Positions 9,278-16,967 of a stretch of DNA of 64,000 nt are shown in pieces (the stretch's first letter is position 1; the number at the start of each line of letters is the position of its first letter). A program made the position numbers and the translations under genes. The notes beneath the pieces are model-generated. The model saw nothing but the letters and a program-made list of their open reading frames with translations, searched no databases and was not told the origin of the DNA. Source of the stretch: Chlorobiaceae bacterium (lineage in GTDB: Bacteria > Bacteroidota > Chlorobiia > Chlorobiales > Chlorobiaceae); contig JAAXWO010000002.1 of assembly GCA_013334965.1 (NCBI GenBank), positions 62,001 through 126,000 on the forward strand. The letters run 5' to 3'.

Positions 9278-10246
9278 TTATCCCGGCAGCAGCCCCCCGG
9301 TGAAAGACGAGATCTTATGCAGCAGCCCCTGCTCCCCTGCGGCCATTGATACAAGCTGCTCCTTGCCCGACGAGCCTTCCGAATTGGCCTGGTCGGCAGC
9401 CATCCATGCAGGAATGACGCACGATTCCACCCACTGCCAGCGATCTACGGGATCTGCGATGCATTTAAGGCCCGCAAGGGTTTCCAGATAACCATAGTGA
9501 GAAGAGAAAGAGGCAAGAAACTTCGGATCTGGCGACAAAGAGCAGGAAAAATCGAGTTCACTGCCGAAAGACGCAATGATTCTGCCACCGGAAGTGAGCA
9601 TGTCGAAAACCGGCTGAAGGACTTCGGTCTGCTCATGGCGCAGAAGCGCGATATTGCCCTCCCAGACCAGACGCCTCCCCTCCTCCGAGTCTGGATTCGT
9701 TCGCAGCAGCCCTGCACCCCGATCGATGGCGGAGAATCCGTCAAGCAGCAGGCGTCGGTCTGCCTCATCGGCACATGCTTCGATTTCGGCAAGTCCGCCT
9801 TCGATGTATGCAGCATGAGCCCAGGCGATATCCCTGAAGATTTTATTGTTACCCTTTCTAATCTCCTCGAGATCCTGCTGCATGAACTGTTGTGACGCAA
9901 ACCGGTGCAGACCGGCAAGCGGATTTTCCGCTCCCATCCGATCAGGCGCCGCCAGCATCTCGACCAGAACGATCGCGACTCCGACCTGTCTGGATGCAAA
10001 TGATGCCATCCCCGACCATTTGAAAATCTCCGGATAAGAGAGATACCATCCGGCATACTTCGCGGTGATCGCCCGGTTACGCCCTGAATATCTTTCCGGG
10101 GGTGGCATGCCTGATTCGACATACTGCTGCCAATCCTCTTTCGTACGCAACATAAGCCACTTGCTATCGATTATGGAGTTGATCTCGCCTGTACAATTGC
10201 AAACAGCAGGAAGCCCCAAATAATTTAATCGCATCCCGTACCCCAT
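9278..10246 (-). CDS. Conserved protein of unknown function (distantly DUF2515-like)
   Basis: A 322-residue, apparently soluble protein without a signal peptide. I do not recognise it firmly. The segments 'NRaITAKYAgwYLsyPeiFKWSGMASFASrQVG' (residues about 60-90) and 'nkIFRDIAWAHAAYIEGG' (about 150-165) recall the DUF2515/YppC family, in which residents of a helical fold repeat 'NR...Y..fy...P..hWa.lahmvSrn'. The central third has 'RLVWEGNIALLRHEQTEVLQPVFD', also seen in such proteins. It is convergent with the exporter operon and divergent from the OmpA-family lipoprotein gene, so it looks like a stand-alone gene. No catalytic motif can be pointed to. Confidence 0.6.
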   Translation of the reverse strand: MGYGMRLNYLGLPAVCNCTGEINSIIDSKWLMLRTKEDWQQYVESGMPPPERYSGRNRAITAKYAGWYLSYPEIFKWSGMASFASRQVGVAIVLVEMLAAPDRMGAENPLAGLHRFASQQFMQQDLEEIRKGNNKIFRDIAWAHAAYIEGGLAEIEACADEADRRLLLDGFSAIDRGAGLLRTNPDSEEGRRLVWEGNIALLRHEQTEVLQPVFDMLTSGGRIIASFGSELDFSCSLSPDPKFLASFSSHYGYLETLAGLKCIADPVDRWQWVESCVIPAWMAADQANSEGSSGKEQLVSMAAGEQGLLHKISSFTGGLLPG

Positions 10247-10328
10247 TCCTCAACGTAAAAACCTTTTATCGAAGGCGCCCTATTTTTCGTATGTTACTAT
10301 GTAGTATAAGTTCTTTGACTGATCTCCC

Positions 10329-11042
10329 ATGAAAACATTAATTCTGACTACGATGACAACCATTCAGAAAATTTCAAGACCGACCGCACTTATCCTCCTC
10401 CTTACGACTGCAGGGCTCACCACAGGATGCGAAACAACGTCGAACGCCGGAAGGGGCGCAGGCATCGGAGCCGCGACAGGCGGACTCATCGGAGGCATTA
10501 TCGGCAGCAATAACGGAAGCTGGGCAAAAGGAGCCATTCTCGGAGCCGTCATCGGCGGTGCGGCAGGCGCGGTCATCGGAGACTATATGGACAAGCAGGC
10601 CGATGAGATAAGGAGTGAAGTCCGGGGAGCAAACGTTGAGCGTGTAGGCGAAGGCATCAGGGTAGTCTTCGACACCGGCCTGCTTTACTCGACCGGCTCA
10701 TCGACACTCACCTCGAATAGCCAGTACAATATCGAGAAGCTTGCCAGAATCCTGAACAAATACAACGACACCAACGTCGTCATCGAAGGACATACCGACA
10801 GCGTCGGCAGTGAAGCCTCCAACCAGATGCTCTCCGAGCGTCGAGCCGAATCGGTTTCGACTCTTCTCAGGACATACGGCGTATCAGGAAACCGCCTGAA
10901 CGCAATCGGTTATGGCCAGACAAGGCCTGTTGCAAGCAATGAAACAGAAGCCGGACGCCGCCTGAACCGACGGGTCGAAGTGCTGATTTATGCAAGCAGC
11001 GAACTGAAACGCCAGGCAGAGACCGGTGAACTGAGAATGTAA
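10329..11042 (+). CDS. OmpA-family lipoprotein with glycine-zipper domain (YiaD-like)
   Basis: A 237-residue outer-membrane lipoprotein. The signal peptide ends in a lipobox just before Cys34 (LTTGC). Residues about 40-85 form a glycine-zipper membrane segment ('GaGiGaAtGgLIGGIIGs' and 'GaVIGGAAGAVIG'). The C-terminal 120 residues are an OmpA-like peptidoglycan-binding domain with 'vieGHTDSvGseasNqmLSerRAesVstlL' and 'GyGqtrPvAsNeTeaGRrlNRRVEvliy'. Such proteins tie the outer membrane to the cell wall. An in-frame ATG at 10353 would give a shorter and equally good signal. The upstream 80 bp are AT-rich and divergent from the preceding gene, so a promoter lies there; a strong terminator follows. 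Confidence 0.92.
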   Translation: MKTLILTTMTTIQKISRPTALILLLTTAGLTTGCETTSNAGRGAGIGAATGGLIGGIIGSNNGSWAKGAILGAVIGGAAGAVIGDYMDKQADEIRSEVRGANVERVGEGIRVVFDTGLLYSTGSSTLTSNSQYNIEKLARILNKYNDTNVVIEGHTDSVGSEASNQMLSERRAESVSTLLRTYGVSGNRLNAIGYGQTRPVASNETEAGRRLNRRVEVLIYASSELKRQAETGELRM

Positions 11043-11065
11043 AACAAGCCGCATCCATTTACTCC

Positions 11066-11103
11066 AAGCCTGCACGCTTCGCCGAGTGCAGGCTTTTTTT
11101 ATT
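11066..11103 (+). terminator. Rho-independent terminator after the OmpA-family lipoprotein gene
   Basis: A 10-bp perfect stem (AAGCCTGCAC / GTGCAGGCTT) with a 10-nt loop is followed by seven T, 23 bp after the stop codon. Confidence 0.93.
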
Positions 11104-11364
11104 GATCGCTGCGCCAATCATGAATCGAAAAATCCCATAAATGGAGACAAACGACAAAGCTTCAAACAAAGAGCTTCATCGTATCGGGAAAAAATGTTTA
11201 CCTTCACTCCGTCAACACCGTCATGCGGTGACAAACCTGCCTGACGGAACAGGGTTCTTTGTATACGTATCCATGATGGAACTGTTTAACCTTGTCCAAC
11301 ATGAGCATAAGCGTTAAACGGATGCATCATACAGAATCTTGACCAACACAACACCAGCCCAACC

Positions 11365-11757
11365 ATGCATTACCAGAACGCCGAAGATGTCCTTTCCCGC
11401 TGGATATCCGGAATCTGCAACGGCACCATCGACGAAGTCGAAGGCCTCTATCATGAAAACGCCGTGCTTATCCCGACCTTCTCTCCGCACACGGTCAACA
11501 CCACGCAAGGCATCCGACAGTATTTCGACCAGCTCGCAACAAGAGACAAGCTTCAGGTGAGACTGTATGACAAATCGCTCAAAAAACAGTCACTGGGCGG
11601 AAATGCCTGGGTGCTGAGCGGCATGTATGCATTCGAGTTCGAAGTCGACCAGCTTCTGCTGACTTTTCCGTCCCGGTTTACGTTCGCAGTCGATCTGGCC
11701 CATGAAAAGCCGATCGTCCACCACCACTCATCACAGGTTCCCAGAAACCTTTCCTGA
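11365..11757 (+). CDS. NTF2/SnoaL-like fold protein
   Basis: A 130-residue protein of the cone-shaped alpha+beta barrel superfamily (SnoaL-like / CaMKII-association-domain-like). The features are the opening 'aeDVLsRWisgICNGtiDEVEgLYhENAVLiPTFSphtvnttqGIRqYFDqL', a typical first half with pocket-lining residues, then paired strands 'VLSGMYaFEFEVdqlLLTFPSRFTFAVD' and the end 'PIVHHHSSQVP'. In relatives the histidines near the C-terminus sit at the pocket mouth. These proteins are used as isomerases, dehydratases or binding modules; no particular reaction can be claimed here. It stands alone between two sizeable non-coding stretches. Confidence 0.75.
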   Translation: MHYQNAEDVLSRWISGICNGTIDEVEGLYHENAVLIPTFSPHTVNTTQGIRQYFDQLATRDKLQVRLYDKSLKKQSLGGNAWVLSGMYAFEFEVDQLLLTFPSRFTFAVDLAHEKPIVHHHSSQVPRNLS

Positions 11758-12252
11758 GGAGATCAGGCAAGGGGGAGAAAGAGACCCGCTATATTTCGAA
11801 TCTTTCTCCCCGCTCCATTACCCGTCCACCTCATATGGAGCCGAAAATCCTGACGCGGACAAATCATGCTCACAGGTTTAGGCATGAGCCCATTTTAAAT
11901 TATTGATAGTCGACAATAATTTCATTCACTTAAGACACTTATTACGATACAGCATCAACAGGTATCCTGCTGAAAAAACCACCAGAATAATTATAGATCG
12001 CCCTGAATCGGCGTATTATATACGCAACTCATATCCTGCAGGACAAAGAATATGTGGCGAATATTTGCCAAAATGCCTATATAGTAGAATGATTTATGAT
12101 TGAACACCAAAAGCGACAGCGATATATACTACAGTATAGATTGCCAAACGCCAGAGACTGTGAGTGACCGTCAGGACAATACCCAATAACAACTTGCCAG
12201 TAACAAGCTCTCGAATACGGGAATTGTTCTTCTACAACCAGCACTCTGTACG
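11758..12252 (+). other. 495-bp non-coding region upstream of the AfsA-like gene, with several inverted repeats
   Basis: I see no convincing gene. It contains an 11-bp stem with 18-nt loop (11772-11811) just after the NTF2-like gene; a perfect 9+9 inverted repeat AAATTATTG-N8-CAATAATTT (11897-11922); and a 6+6 repeat TATACT-AC-AGTATA (12125-12138) about 115 bp before the AfsA-like start. The stretch from about 11890 to 12140 is clearly more AT-rich than the flanking genes. That fits a promoter and operator region, or a boundary of acquired DNA. Confidence 0.6.
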
Positions 12253-13173
12253 ATGCAGAATACAAGCACATCCCATGGAATAAAAGAGGCAAATCCTGTC
12301 CTCTATCCTGGTGGGCCGGCATATACGTTGATTTTTGAGGGCGATAAGCCCCCGGGGACAGCTGAGATACAACAGCTCGTCACTGTGCAGTCGTTCGATG
12401 AAGTTAACCGGTTTCGCCAACTCCTGGGAAACGCGTGTGAGCTTTACATATCTCCGGAATACCTCGCTGCTCACCCTGAAATCGAGGAAAAACAAAACGT
12501 TGATTCCTTAGAGTATCCAGGTGACGAAGCTCCGTTCGACACAGAGACGGCAGCAACCCTGATGCGCAAATTGCCGCTCGACCTGAAAAGCCTTATGAAA
12601 AGCCCCCTGGCATTAAGGGGGGGGGATAATCTGCCGCCAGCGATCAAGAAAGAGCTGGTGCATAAAACCAGTGACGACAACGTCCTTATTTCAGAGCCGT
12701 TCTCAACCGGTTGGCTGCACTATTTCAACATGTTCCAGGACACTACTGAACTGACCTTCGACCATCCGTCCGAACATGTTCAGGGACTGCTCATAAGCGA
12801 AGCGCTGAGACAGGCCGGCATAGCGAGCGCCCACATCCAGGGGCTACCGGCTGACGGCAAGCTTGTCCTGTTGAGCTACAGTACCAATTTCTTCAGTTTT
12901 ATTGAACGTAACGAGCCCATCCTGATAAGGGCCTACAGCAGTTTCACTGCCAATGAGACAAGCGAAGACAAGAACGCCTCTTTCTATATCCAGGTCATGC
13001 AGTGGGGTCGGGTATGTGCCGATTCCACAATAACGACGTTCGCCTGCCTGACCATTCCTCGCCAGAAGCAGCTGAACAGCCGTCTTGTAAAAATAGAGGC
13101 GAGAAACAAGGCGCATTTCGAGACAAAAGTCTGTAACGTTCTTGAATCGGAGTCGTCACATCGATGCGAATAG
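12253..13173 (+). CDS. AfsA-related hotdog domain protein, candidate signal synthase
   Basis: A 306-residue protein. The C-terminal part (residues about 133-285) is a single AfsA-type hotdog domain. It opens with 'ELVHKTSDDNVLIS' (compare 'VHRT' at the start of Streptomyces AfsA) and has the core 'DHPSEHVQGLLISEALRQA' (170-188), which matches the 'P.DHVpGmLLLEAaRQA' core of AfsA; Glu183 and Arg186 are the conserved pair. AfsA proteins condense a beta-ketoacyl carrier with dihydroxyacetone phosphate in making gamma-butyrolactone hormones. Actinobacterial AfsA has two such domains; this one has one plus an unrelated N-terminal 120 residues. A run of nine G (12617-12625) lies between the two parts. 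It overlaps the next gene by 10 bp, which points to an operon with the oxidase and the sensor kinases. Family assignment is firm, signal synthesis is inference. Confidence 0.82.
   Translation: MQNTSTSHGIKEANPVLYPGGPAYTLIFEGDKPPGTAEIQQLVTVQSFDEVNRFRQLLGNACELYISPEYLAAHPEIEEKQNVDSLEYPGDEAPFDTETAATLMRKLPLDLKSLMKSPLALRGGDNLPPAIKKELVHKTSDDNVLISEPFSTGWLHYFNMFQDTTELTFDHPSEHVQGLLISEALRQAGIASAHIQGLPADGKLVLLSYSTNFFSFIERNEPILIRAYSSFTANETSEDKNASFYIQVMQWGRVCADSTITTFACLTIPRQKQLNSRLVKIEARNKAHFETKVCNVLESESSHRCE
12617..12625 (+). repeat. Run of nine G inside the AfsA-like gene
   Basis: Nine consecutive G lie at codons 122-125, just before the AfsA domain. A one-base slip would cause a frameshift that removes the whole domain. 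Such tracts are typical of phase-variable genes, though one sequence cannot show variation. Confidence 0.6.
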
Positions 13174-14477
13174 CAGTCATAGGGGGCGGCATCTCGGGGA
13201 TTGCCTCGGCGTTCTACTTAAGGCAACGCAACTGCTCTGTTGATCTCTTCGAATCGGAAGAGCAGATCGGCGGCAGGATCGGCAGCCATAAGTTACTTGG
13301 TCGATGGGTCGATTTCGGAGGCAAGAATATCGGCAGGCATTACCGTCGTTTCAGGGATTTTGCGCGAACATGCGGAGATCCTGACTTCGAGTACTTCGGC
13401 TTCAATACCTCGCAACTGATAAACAGCCGGGTCATCGGCATCAGTAAAGAGGGAGCGAAAAGCTTTAACATGCTCAGGATGATGAGCCTGTGCGGCCTTG
13501 ACGGCGTACTCAAGCTATACCCACATGTCAGGGCAATCCTGAAAGACCGGGAACAAGGCGTCCTCTGCAGCAGGTATTTCAGGGAGATAGCCCACAAGAA
13601 TGACCATCTTACCCTTGCGACTTACCTGAAGTCCCGCTGTGTCAATCAGGTCATAAGGCCGGTGACCATCAGGATGAATGGTGCGGAACCGGATGAATGT
13701 TATCCCGGAAATTTCGGATCAAACCTGGCGCTGGCGCTTGACAGTTACGAGCAACTGAAACATGGTATGCATAGCCTGCTTCATGACTTCCGGACAATGG
13801 GCGGACCGGGTTCGATCAGGATCCTCGAAGGGCACAGGGTGACCTCGGTGTCAAGCGATCCGGATGCTGGAACGGTCAGCATCGGGTACCTCCATAGAGG
13901 GGTTCCTGGTGTAGCGGCTTATGACAGGGTGATTTCAGCGCTACCCGCACTTCGGCTGGCCCAGTTGCTCGAACAGAACATCCCTGAAGCGTCGGCCCTT
14001 CTTCGCCGGATCAGCTATTATCCGGTCGCCGTTTCAATTGCGAAATACAGCAACGAGGTGTTCAGTAAAGAACGACGGGCAATGTTGTTCGATCAATCCC
14101 ATCCGCTCAGCAACGTCGGCGCATACGGCATCAACGACCTTGGCCTGGTACGATACACGTTCAGCGGCAGGATGTCGCGATCGATAATTTCCGAAGACTC
14201 ATCGCCTGAAGAGGTTATTGATCTTGGAGAAAAAATAGCCGCTCCCTATTTTTCAATAAATGAAAACCGGAGAGAAGGCTTTGTTTACAGGTATCTTGCA
14301 GAAGGATTGTGCGCTTACTCTTCACGGCATCACCTGCTTCTTGAAAAAATTGATCGTGAGCTTGAAAAGATTTCAGGCTTTGCCGCTACCGGCGACTATC
14401 GAAGAGGAGCCTCCATAGAGGCCTGTTTCAGCGCGGCTTACGAAAGCGTGGATAAAGTAACTGGAAATCTATCTTGA
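13164..14477 (+). CDS. FAD-dependent amine oxidase-type oxidoreductase
   Basis: A 437-residue flavoprotein of the amine oxidase / protoporphyrinogen oxidase superfamily. The N-terminal dinucleotide-binding motif is GGGISG (residues 7-12) followed by an acidic strand end 'vDLFESEeqiGGRI', the hallmark of this superfamily. The C-terminus has the matching FAD-contact segment 'GFAATGDYRRGASIEACFSAAYESVdKV'. No signal peptide or TM helix is seen, and the mid-region is too divergent to name a substrate; phytoene desaturases and HemG/HemY proteins are distant relatives. It overlaps the AfsA-like gene by 10 bp and the first CqsS-like kinase by 4 bp (TTGA), so the three are translationally coupled. 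The placement suggests redox tailoring of whatever the AfsA-like enzyme makes. Confidence 0.85.
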   Translation: MRIAVIGGGISGIASAFYLRQRNCSVDLFESEEQIGGRIGSHKLLGRWVDFGGKNIGRHYRRFRDFARTCGDPDFEYFGFNTSQLINSRVIGISKEGAKSFNMLRMMSLCGLDGVLKLYPHVRAILKDREQGVLCSRYFREIAHKNDHLTLATYLKSRCVNQVIRPVTIRMNGAEPDECYPGNFGSNLALALDSYEQLKHGMHSLLHDFRTMGGPGSIRILEGHRVTSVSSDPDAGTVSIGYLHRGVPGVAAYDRVISALPALRLAQLLEQNIPEASALLRRISYYPVAVSIAKYSNEVFSKERRAMLFDQSHPLSNVGAYGINDLGLVRYTFSGRMSRSIISEDSSPEEVIDLGEKIAAPYFSINENRREGFVYRYLAEGLCAYSSRHHLLLEKIDRELEKISGFAATGDYRRGASIEACFSAAYESVDKVTGNLS

Positions 14478-16600
14478 AGGTCATATCTCACTTACGGGAA
14501 TTCATCAAGGACGGCACCGTAATCGCCCGCTCGAACACTATTGCTGTCGCGATGTTTGGCGCGCCCGCACATTTTATTTTTTATTTCCTCTTCAAATACG
14601 GCTTTCACCTCCCGTATGAAAGCTTTACGCTTCGTGTCATCGCATCATTGCTCTGCCTGAGCGCGTTACTCAAATCGCGATTGCCCGATGCGTTACAACC
14701 CTACTTCCCCTTCCATTGGCACCTGTCGATGATCTTTGTCCTGCCGTTCATCTTCACGGTCAACCTGATCATGAACAACTTTCATGAGCTGTGGCTGTAC
14801 TGGGAAATTTTTATGCTCTTTGTGCTGATCATGTTCGTGCCTCACTGGGTGATGTTCTTTTTCGATCTCTGCATCGGAGTTCTCGGTGCGATCCTGTTCT
14901 GCCTGCTTTCGAACCCGAACCTTCAGTTGCACCCGACCTTCAACATCCCGCTCTACTCGATCGTCATCATATTTTCCATCTTTGTCGGATATGCATTCAG
15001 CTTCAGCAACTGGCAGAGCATGAAAAACGAGGAGAGGCAGAAAGCTGAAGAGAAAAACCTGGCCCTGCAGGCTCTGGCCGGAGGAATTGCCCATGAGATG
15101 CGCAACCCGCTCGGGCAGATACGCCACAATCTCGAAGAGATCCTTCAGGAGCTCCCTGTCAGCAGTTCCGAAAACTCTTTCGCACCAGTCACGGCAAAGA
15201 ACATCGAAACCATTAATAAAAGGGTAGCCCAGGCCCAGATGGCCCTTAACCGGGGTCTGCATGTCATCGACATGACGCTCGGAAATTTCAGGAACGACGA
15301 TGTCTCAAGGGAGGACTTCAGCTGTCTCTCGGCTGCAGCCGCAACCCGCAAGGCGATTGATGAATACGGTTACGCCACCGAACAGGAGCGACAGATGGTT
15401 CATCTCGAATCAAGCGACGACTTTCTGTTCAAGGGCGATGAGAACAGTTACATCCTGGTGATCTACAATCTTCTGGTGAATGCACTTCATTTTATCCAGC
15501 CATTGCCGGGAGGAAGAATCGATATCCGGATGGAACAGGGAAAATCCGTAAACAGGATTTTCGTCAGGGATAACGGCCCTGGCATCTCATCAGAGAACCT
15601 GAACAAAATCTTCGACCCTTTTTTCACCTCAGGGAAAAAAGGCGGTACCGGTCTTGGACTTGCCTTCTGCAGACGCATCATGCGCTCTTTCGGAGGAGAC
15701 ATCCTGTGTAATTCCGAAAAAGGTAATTTCACGGAATTTGTCATGAGTTTCCCCGTATTGGACAAGTCCCTGATTGATGACTACGAAGCGAAACTTTACG
15801 CGGAATACAGACCCGTTTTTTCTGGAAAACATCTGCTGATTGCAGGAACATCCCCTGATATCCTGACAATGATCAGGCGTCAGGTCACTCCTTTCGGCAT
15901 ATCGACGAATGAGGCTTCTGATGGAGCCCAGGTCATGAACATGATCGTGTCGAGCCGATATGACATCCTGCTTGCCGACATTGACCTTCCCTTCCTCAAT
16001 GCGGCTGAACTGTCTCAAAAAATCAGGGAAACCGGCAAGGATATTCCTGTTGTCGCCTATACCACGTCAAAGCACCCCGTTCCCGGGAAAAAACTGCTGG
16101 AAACCGGTGATATTGACTCATGGATCTCCATGCCCCCAGCGCTTTCAGAGCTGCTATACACACTGAAAACATCGCTCGAAACCACACGGGAAACCCTCAA
16201 GGAGTCGCTTGCAGGCAAAACGGTGCTCGTCGTCGACGATCTGGATTTCAATCGCAGGGTCATTAAAATGATGCTCAGCAAGCTCGGGGTAACGATTCTT
16301 GAGGCATCAAACGGGCAGGATGCGATCGACAAGCTTAAAACCAACCATTGTGACCTGCTGATCATGGATATGAGGATGCCGGTCCTTGACGGTTTTGAGG
16401 CCACAAGGCGCATTCGGTCCGGAATCACCGCTTACCGCAGCATTCCGATACTCGGCATGAGCGGCAACCTTGATAACGCCTCACTGAAAATGGCAAGACA
16501 GAGCGGTATGAACGAATGCCTCATCAAACCGGTAAAACTCAAGGAGTTCCTTCAGAAAATCGGTTCGATGCTGAAAAACGATACGCCGCATGCGTTATAG
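14474..16600 (+). CDS. CqsS-like hybrid sensor histidine kinase, first tandem copy
   Basis: A 708-residue membrane receptor kinase. Residues 20-180 hold about six TM helices and match the autoinducer-binding part of Vibrio CqsS as I remember it (for example 'FKYGFHLPYESFTLR' against 'WEYWFPQSYENLGLR', and 'VLPFIFTVNLIMNNFHELW' against 'CLPFFFAFMMLMNDWSTIW'). The kinase has His207 in GIAHEMRNPLGQI, N-box 'IYNLLVNAL', 'DNGPGIS' and 'GGTGLGLAFCRRIM'. A receiver-like domain (about 440-560) keeps the central Asp but lacks the acidic start, as in CqsS. The terminal receiver has Asp632 (LLIMDMRMPVLDG) and is probably active. CqsS detects alpha-hydroxyketones and controls a phosphorelay. The TTG start overlaps the oxidase stop and aligns with the second copy's start. 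Confidence 0.88.
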   Translation: MKVISHLREFIKDGTVIARSNTIAVAMFGAPAHFIFYFLFKYGFHLPYESFTLRVIASLLCLSALLKSRLPDALQPYFPFHWHLSMIFVLPFIFTVNLIMNNFHELWLYWEIFMLFVLIMFVPHWVMFFFDLCIGVLGAILFCLLSNPNLQLHPTFNIPLYSIVIIFSIFVGYAFSFSNWQSMKNEERQKAEEKNLALQALAGGIAHEMRNPLGQIRHNLEEILQELPVSSSENSFAPVTAKNIETINKRVAQAQMALNRGLHVIDMTLGNFRNDDVSREDFSCLSAAAATRKAIDEYGYATEQERQMVHLESSDDFLFKGDENSYILVIYNLLVNALHFIQPLPGGRIDIRMEQGKSVNRIFVRDNGPGISSENLNKIFDPFFTSGKKGGTGLGLAFCRRIMRSFGGDILCNSEKGNFTEFVMSFPVLDKSLIDDYEAKLYAEYRPVFSGKHLLIAGTSPDILTMIRRQVTPFGISTNEASDGAQVMNMIVSSRYDILLADIDLPFLNAAELSQKIRETGKDIPVVAYTTSKHPVPGKKLLETGDIDSWISMPPALSELLYTLKTSLETTRETLKESLAGKTVLVVDDLDFNRRVIKMMLSKLGVTILEASNGQDAIDKLKTNHCDLLIMDMRMPVLDGFEATRRIRSGITAYRSIPILGMSGNLDNASLKMARQSGMNECLIKPVKLKEFLQKIGSMLKNDTPHAL

Positions 16601-16967
16601 CAATCCGGTCTGCTGAACCTCCCTCCGTCTTCTTCTTACTCATACAGGCCTTTGCCTGGCGACTGCAGGGTCGCCAGGCAAAGGCCTGCGGCGTGCAGAT
16701 ATATCCAGTGAAGAGTCTGTCTGACACGACAAACAGCTTGCCGCTGCCTGTTTTTCTATTCAAATGAACTGATAAGCGCGTTTTCCGGTTATCTGTAAAG
16801 TTGAATTGCGTGTTCTTTCCTGCATCAGCTCCCACCAGGCAAAATAAGAACACGGGCAAATAACAATCCTGGTCTTGAGGCCAAAGTCGAACGTCGCCGG
16901 GAAGCATCGATTGGGAAGTGTTGTGGCGTGGCAGGTGATTGCGTCAACCAAGCAATTGGAGTTTCAC
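16601..16967 (+). other. 367-bp region between the tandem kinase genes
   Basis: No gene is supported here. It holds the perfect 19-bp inverted repeat at 16645-16688 and a wider 9+9 inverted repeat CGTGTTCTT / AAGAACACG (16809-16817 and 16846-16854). A good ribosome-binding site TTGGAG (16956-16961) precedes the TTG start of the second kinase. Confidence 0.6.
16645..16688. repeat. Perfect 19-bp inverted repeat with 6-nt loop
   Basis: The arms 16645-16663 and 16670-16688 are exact reverse complements (CAGGCCTTTGCCTGGCGAC) around TGCAGG. No T run follows on either strand, so this is not a normal terminator. It could be a folded RNA that tunes transcription or stability between the two kinase genes, or a mobile palindrome of the REP type. 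Confidence 0.9.

Noticed and set aside
11903-12103. A 66-codon frame upstream of the AfsA-like gene, read as a possible signal peptide precursor
   Set aside because: It has no ribosome-binding site, no export signal and unusual composition for a peptide pheromone. The AT-rich DNA there is better read as a regulatory region.
16875-16967. An ATG start for the second CqsS-like kinase adding 31 residues
   Set aside because: The extra residues have no counterpart in the first copy, while the TTG at 16968 has a good ribosome-binding site and aligns with the first copy's start.
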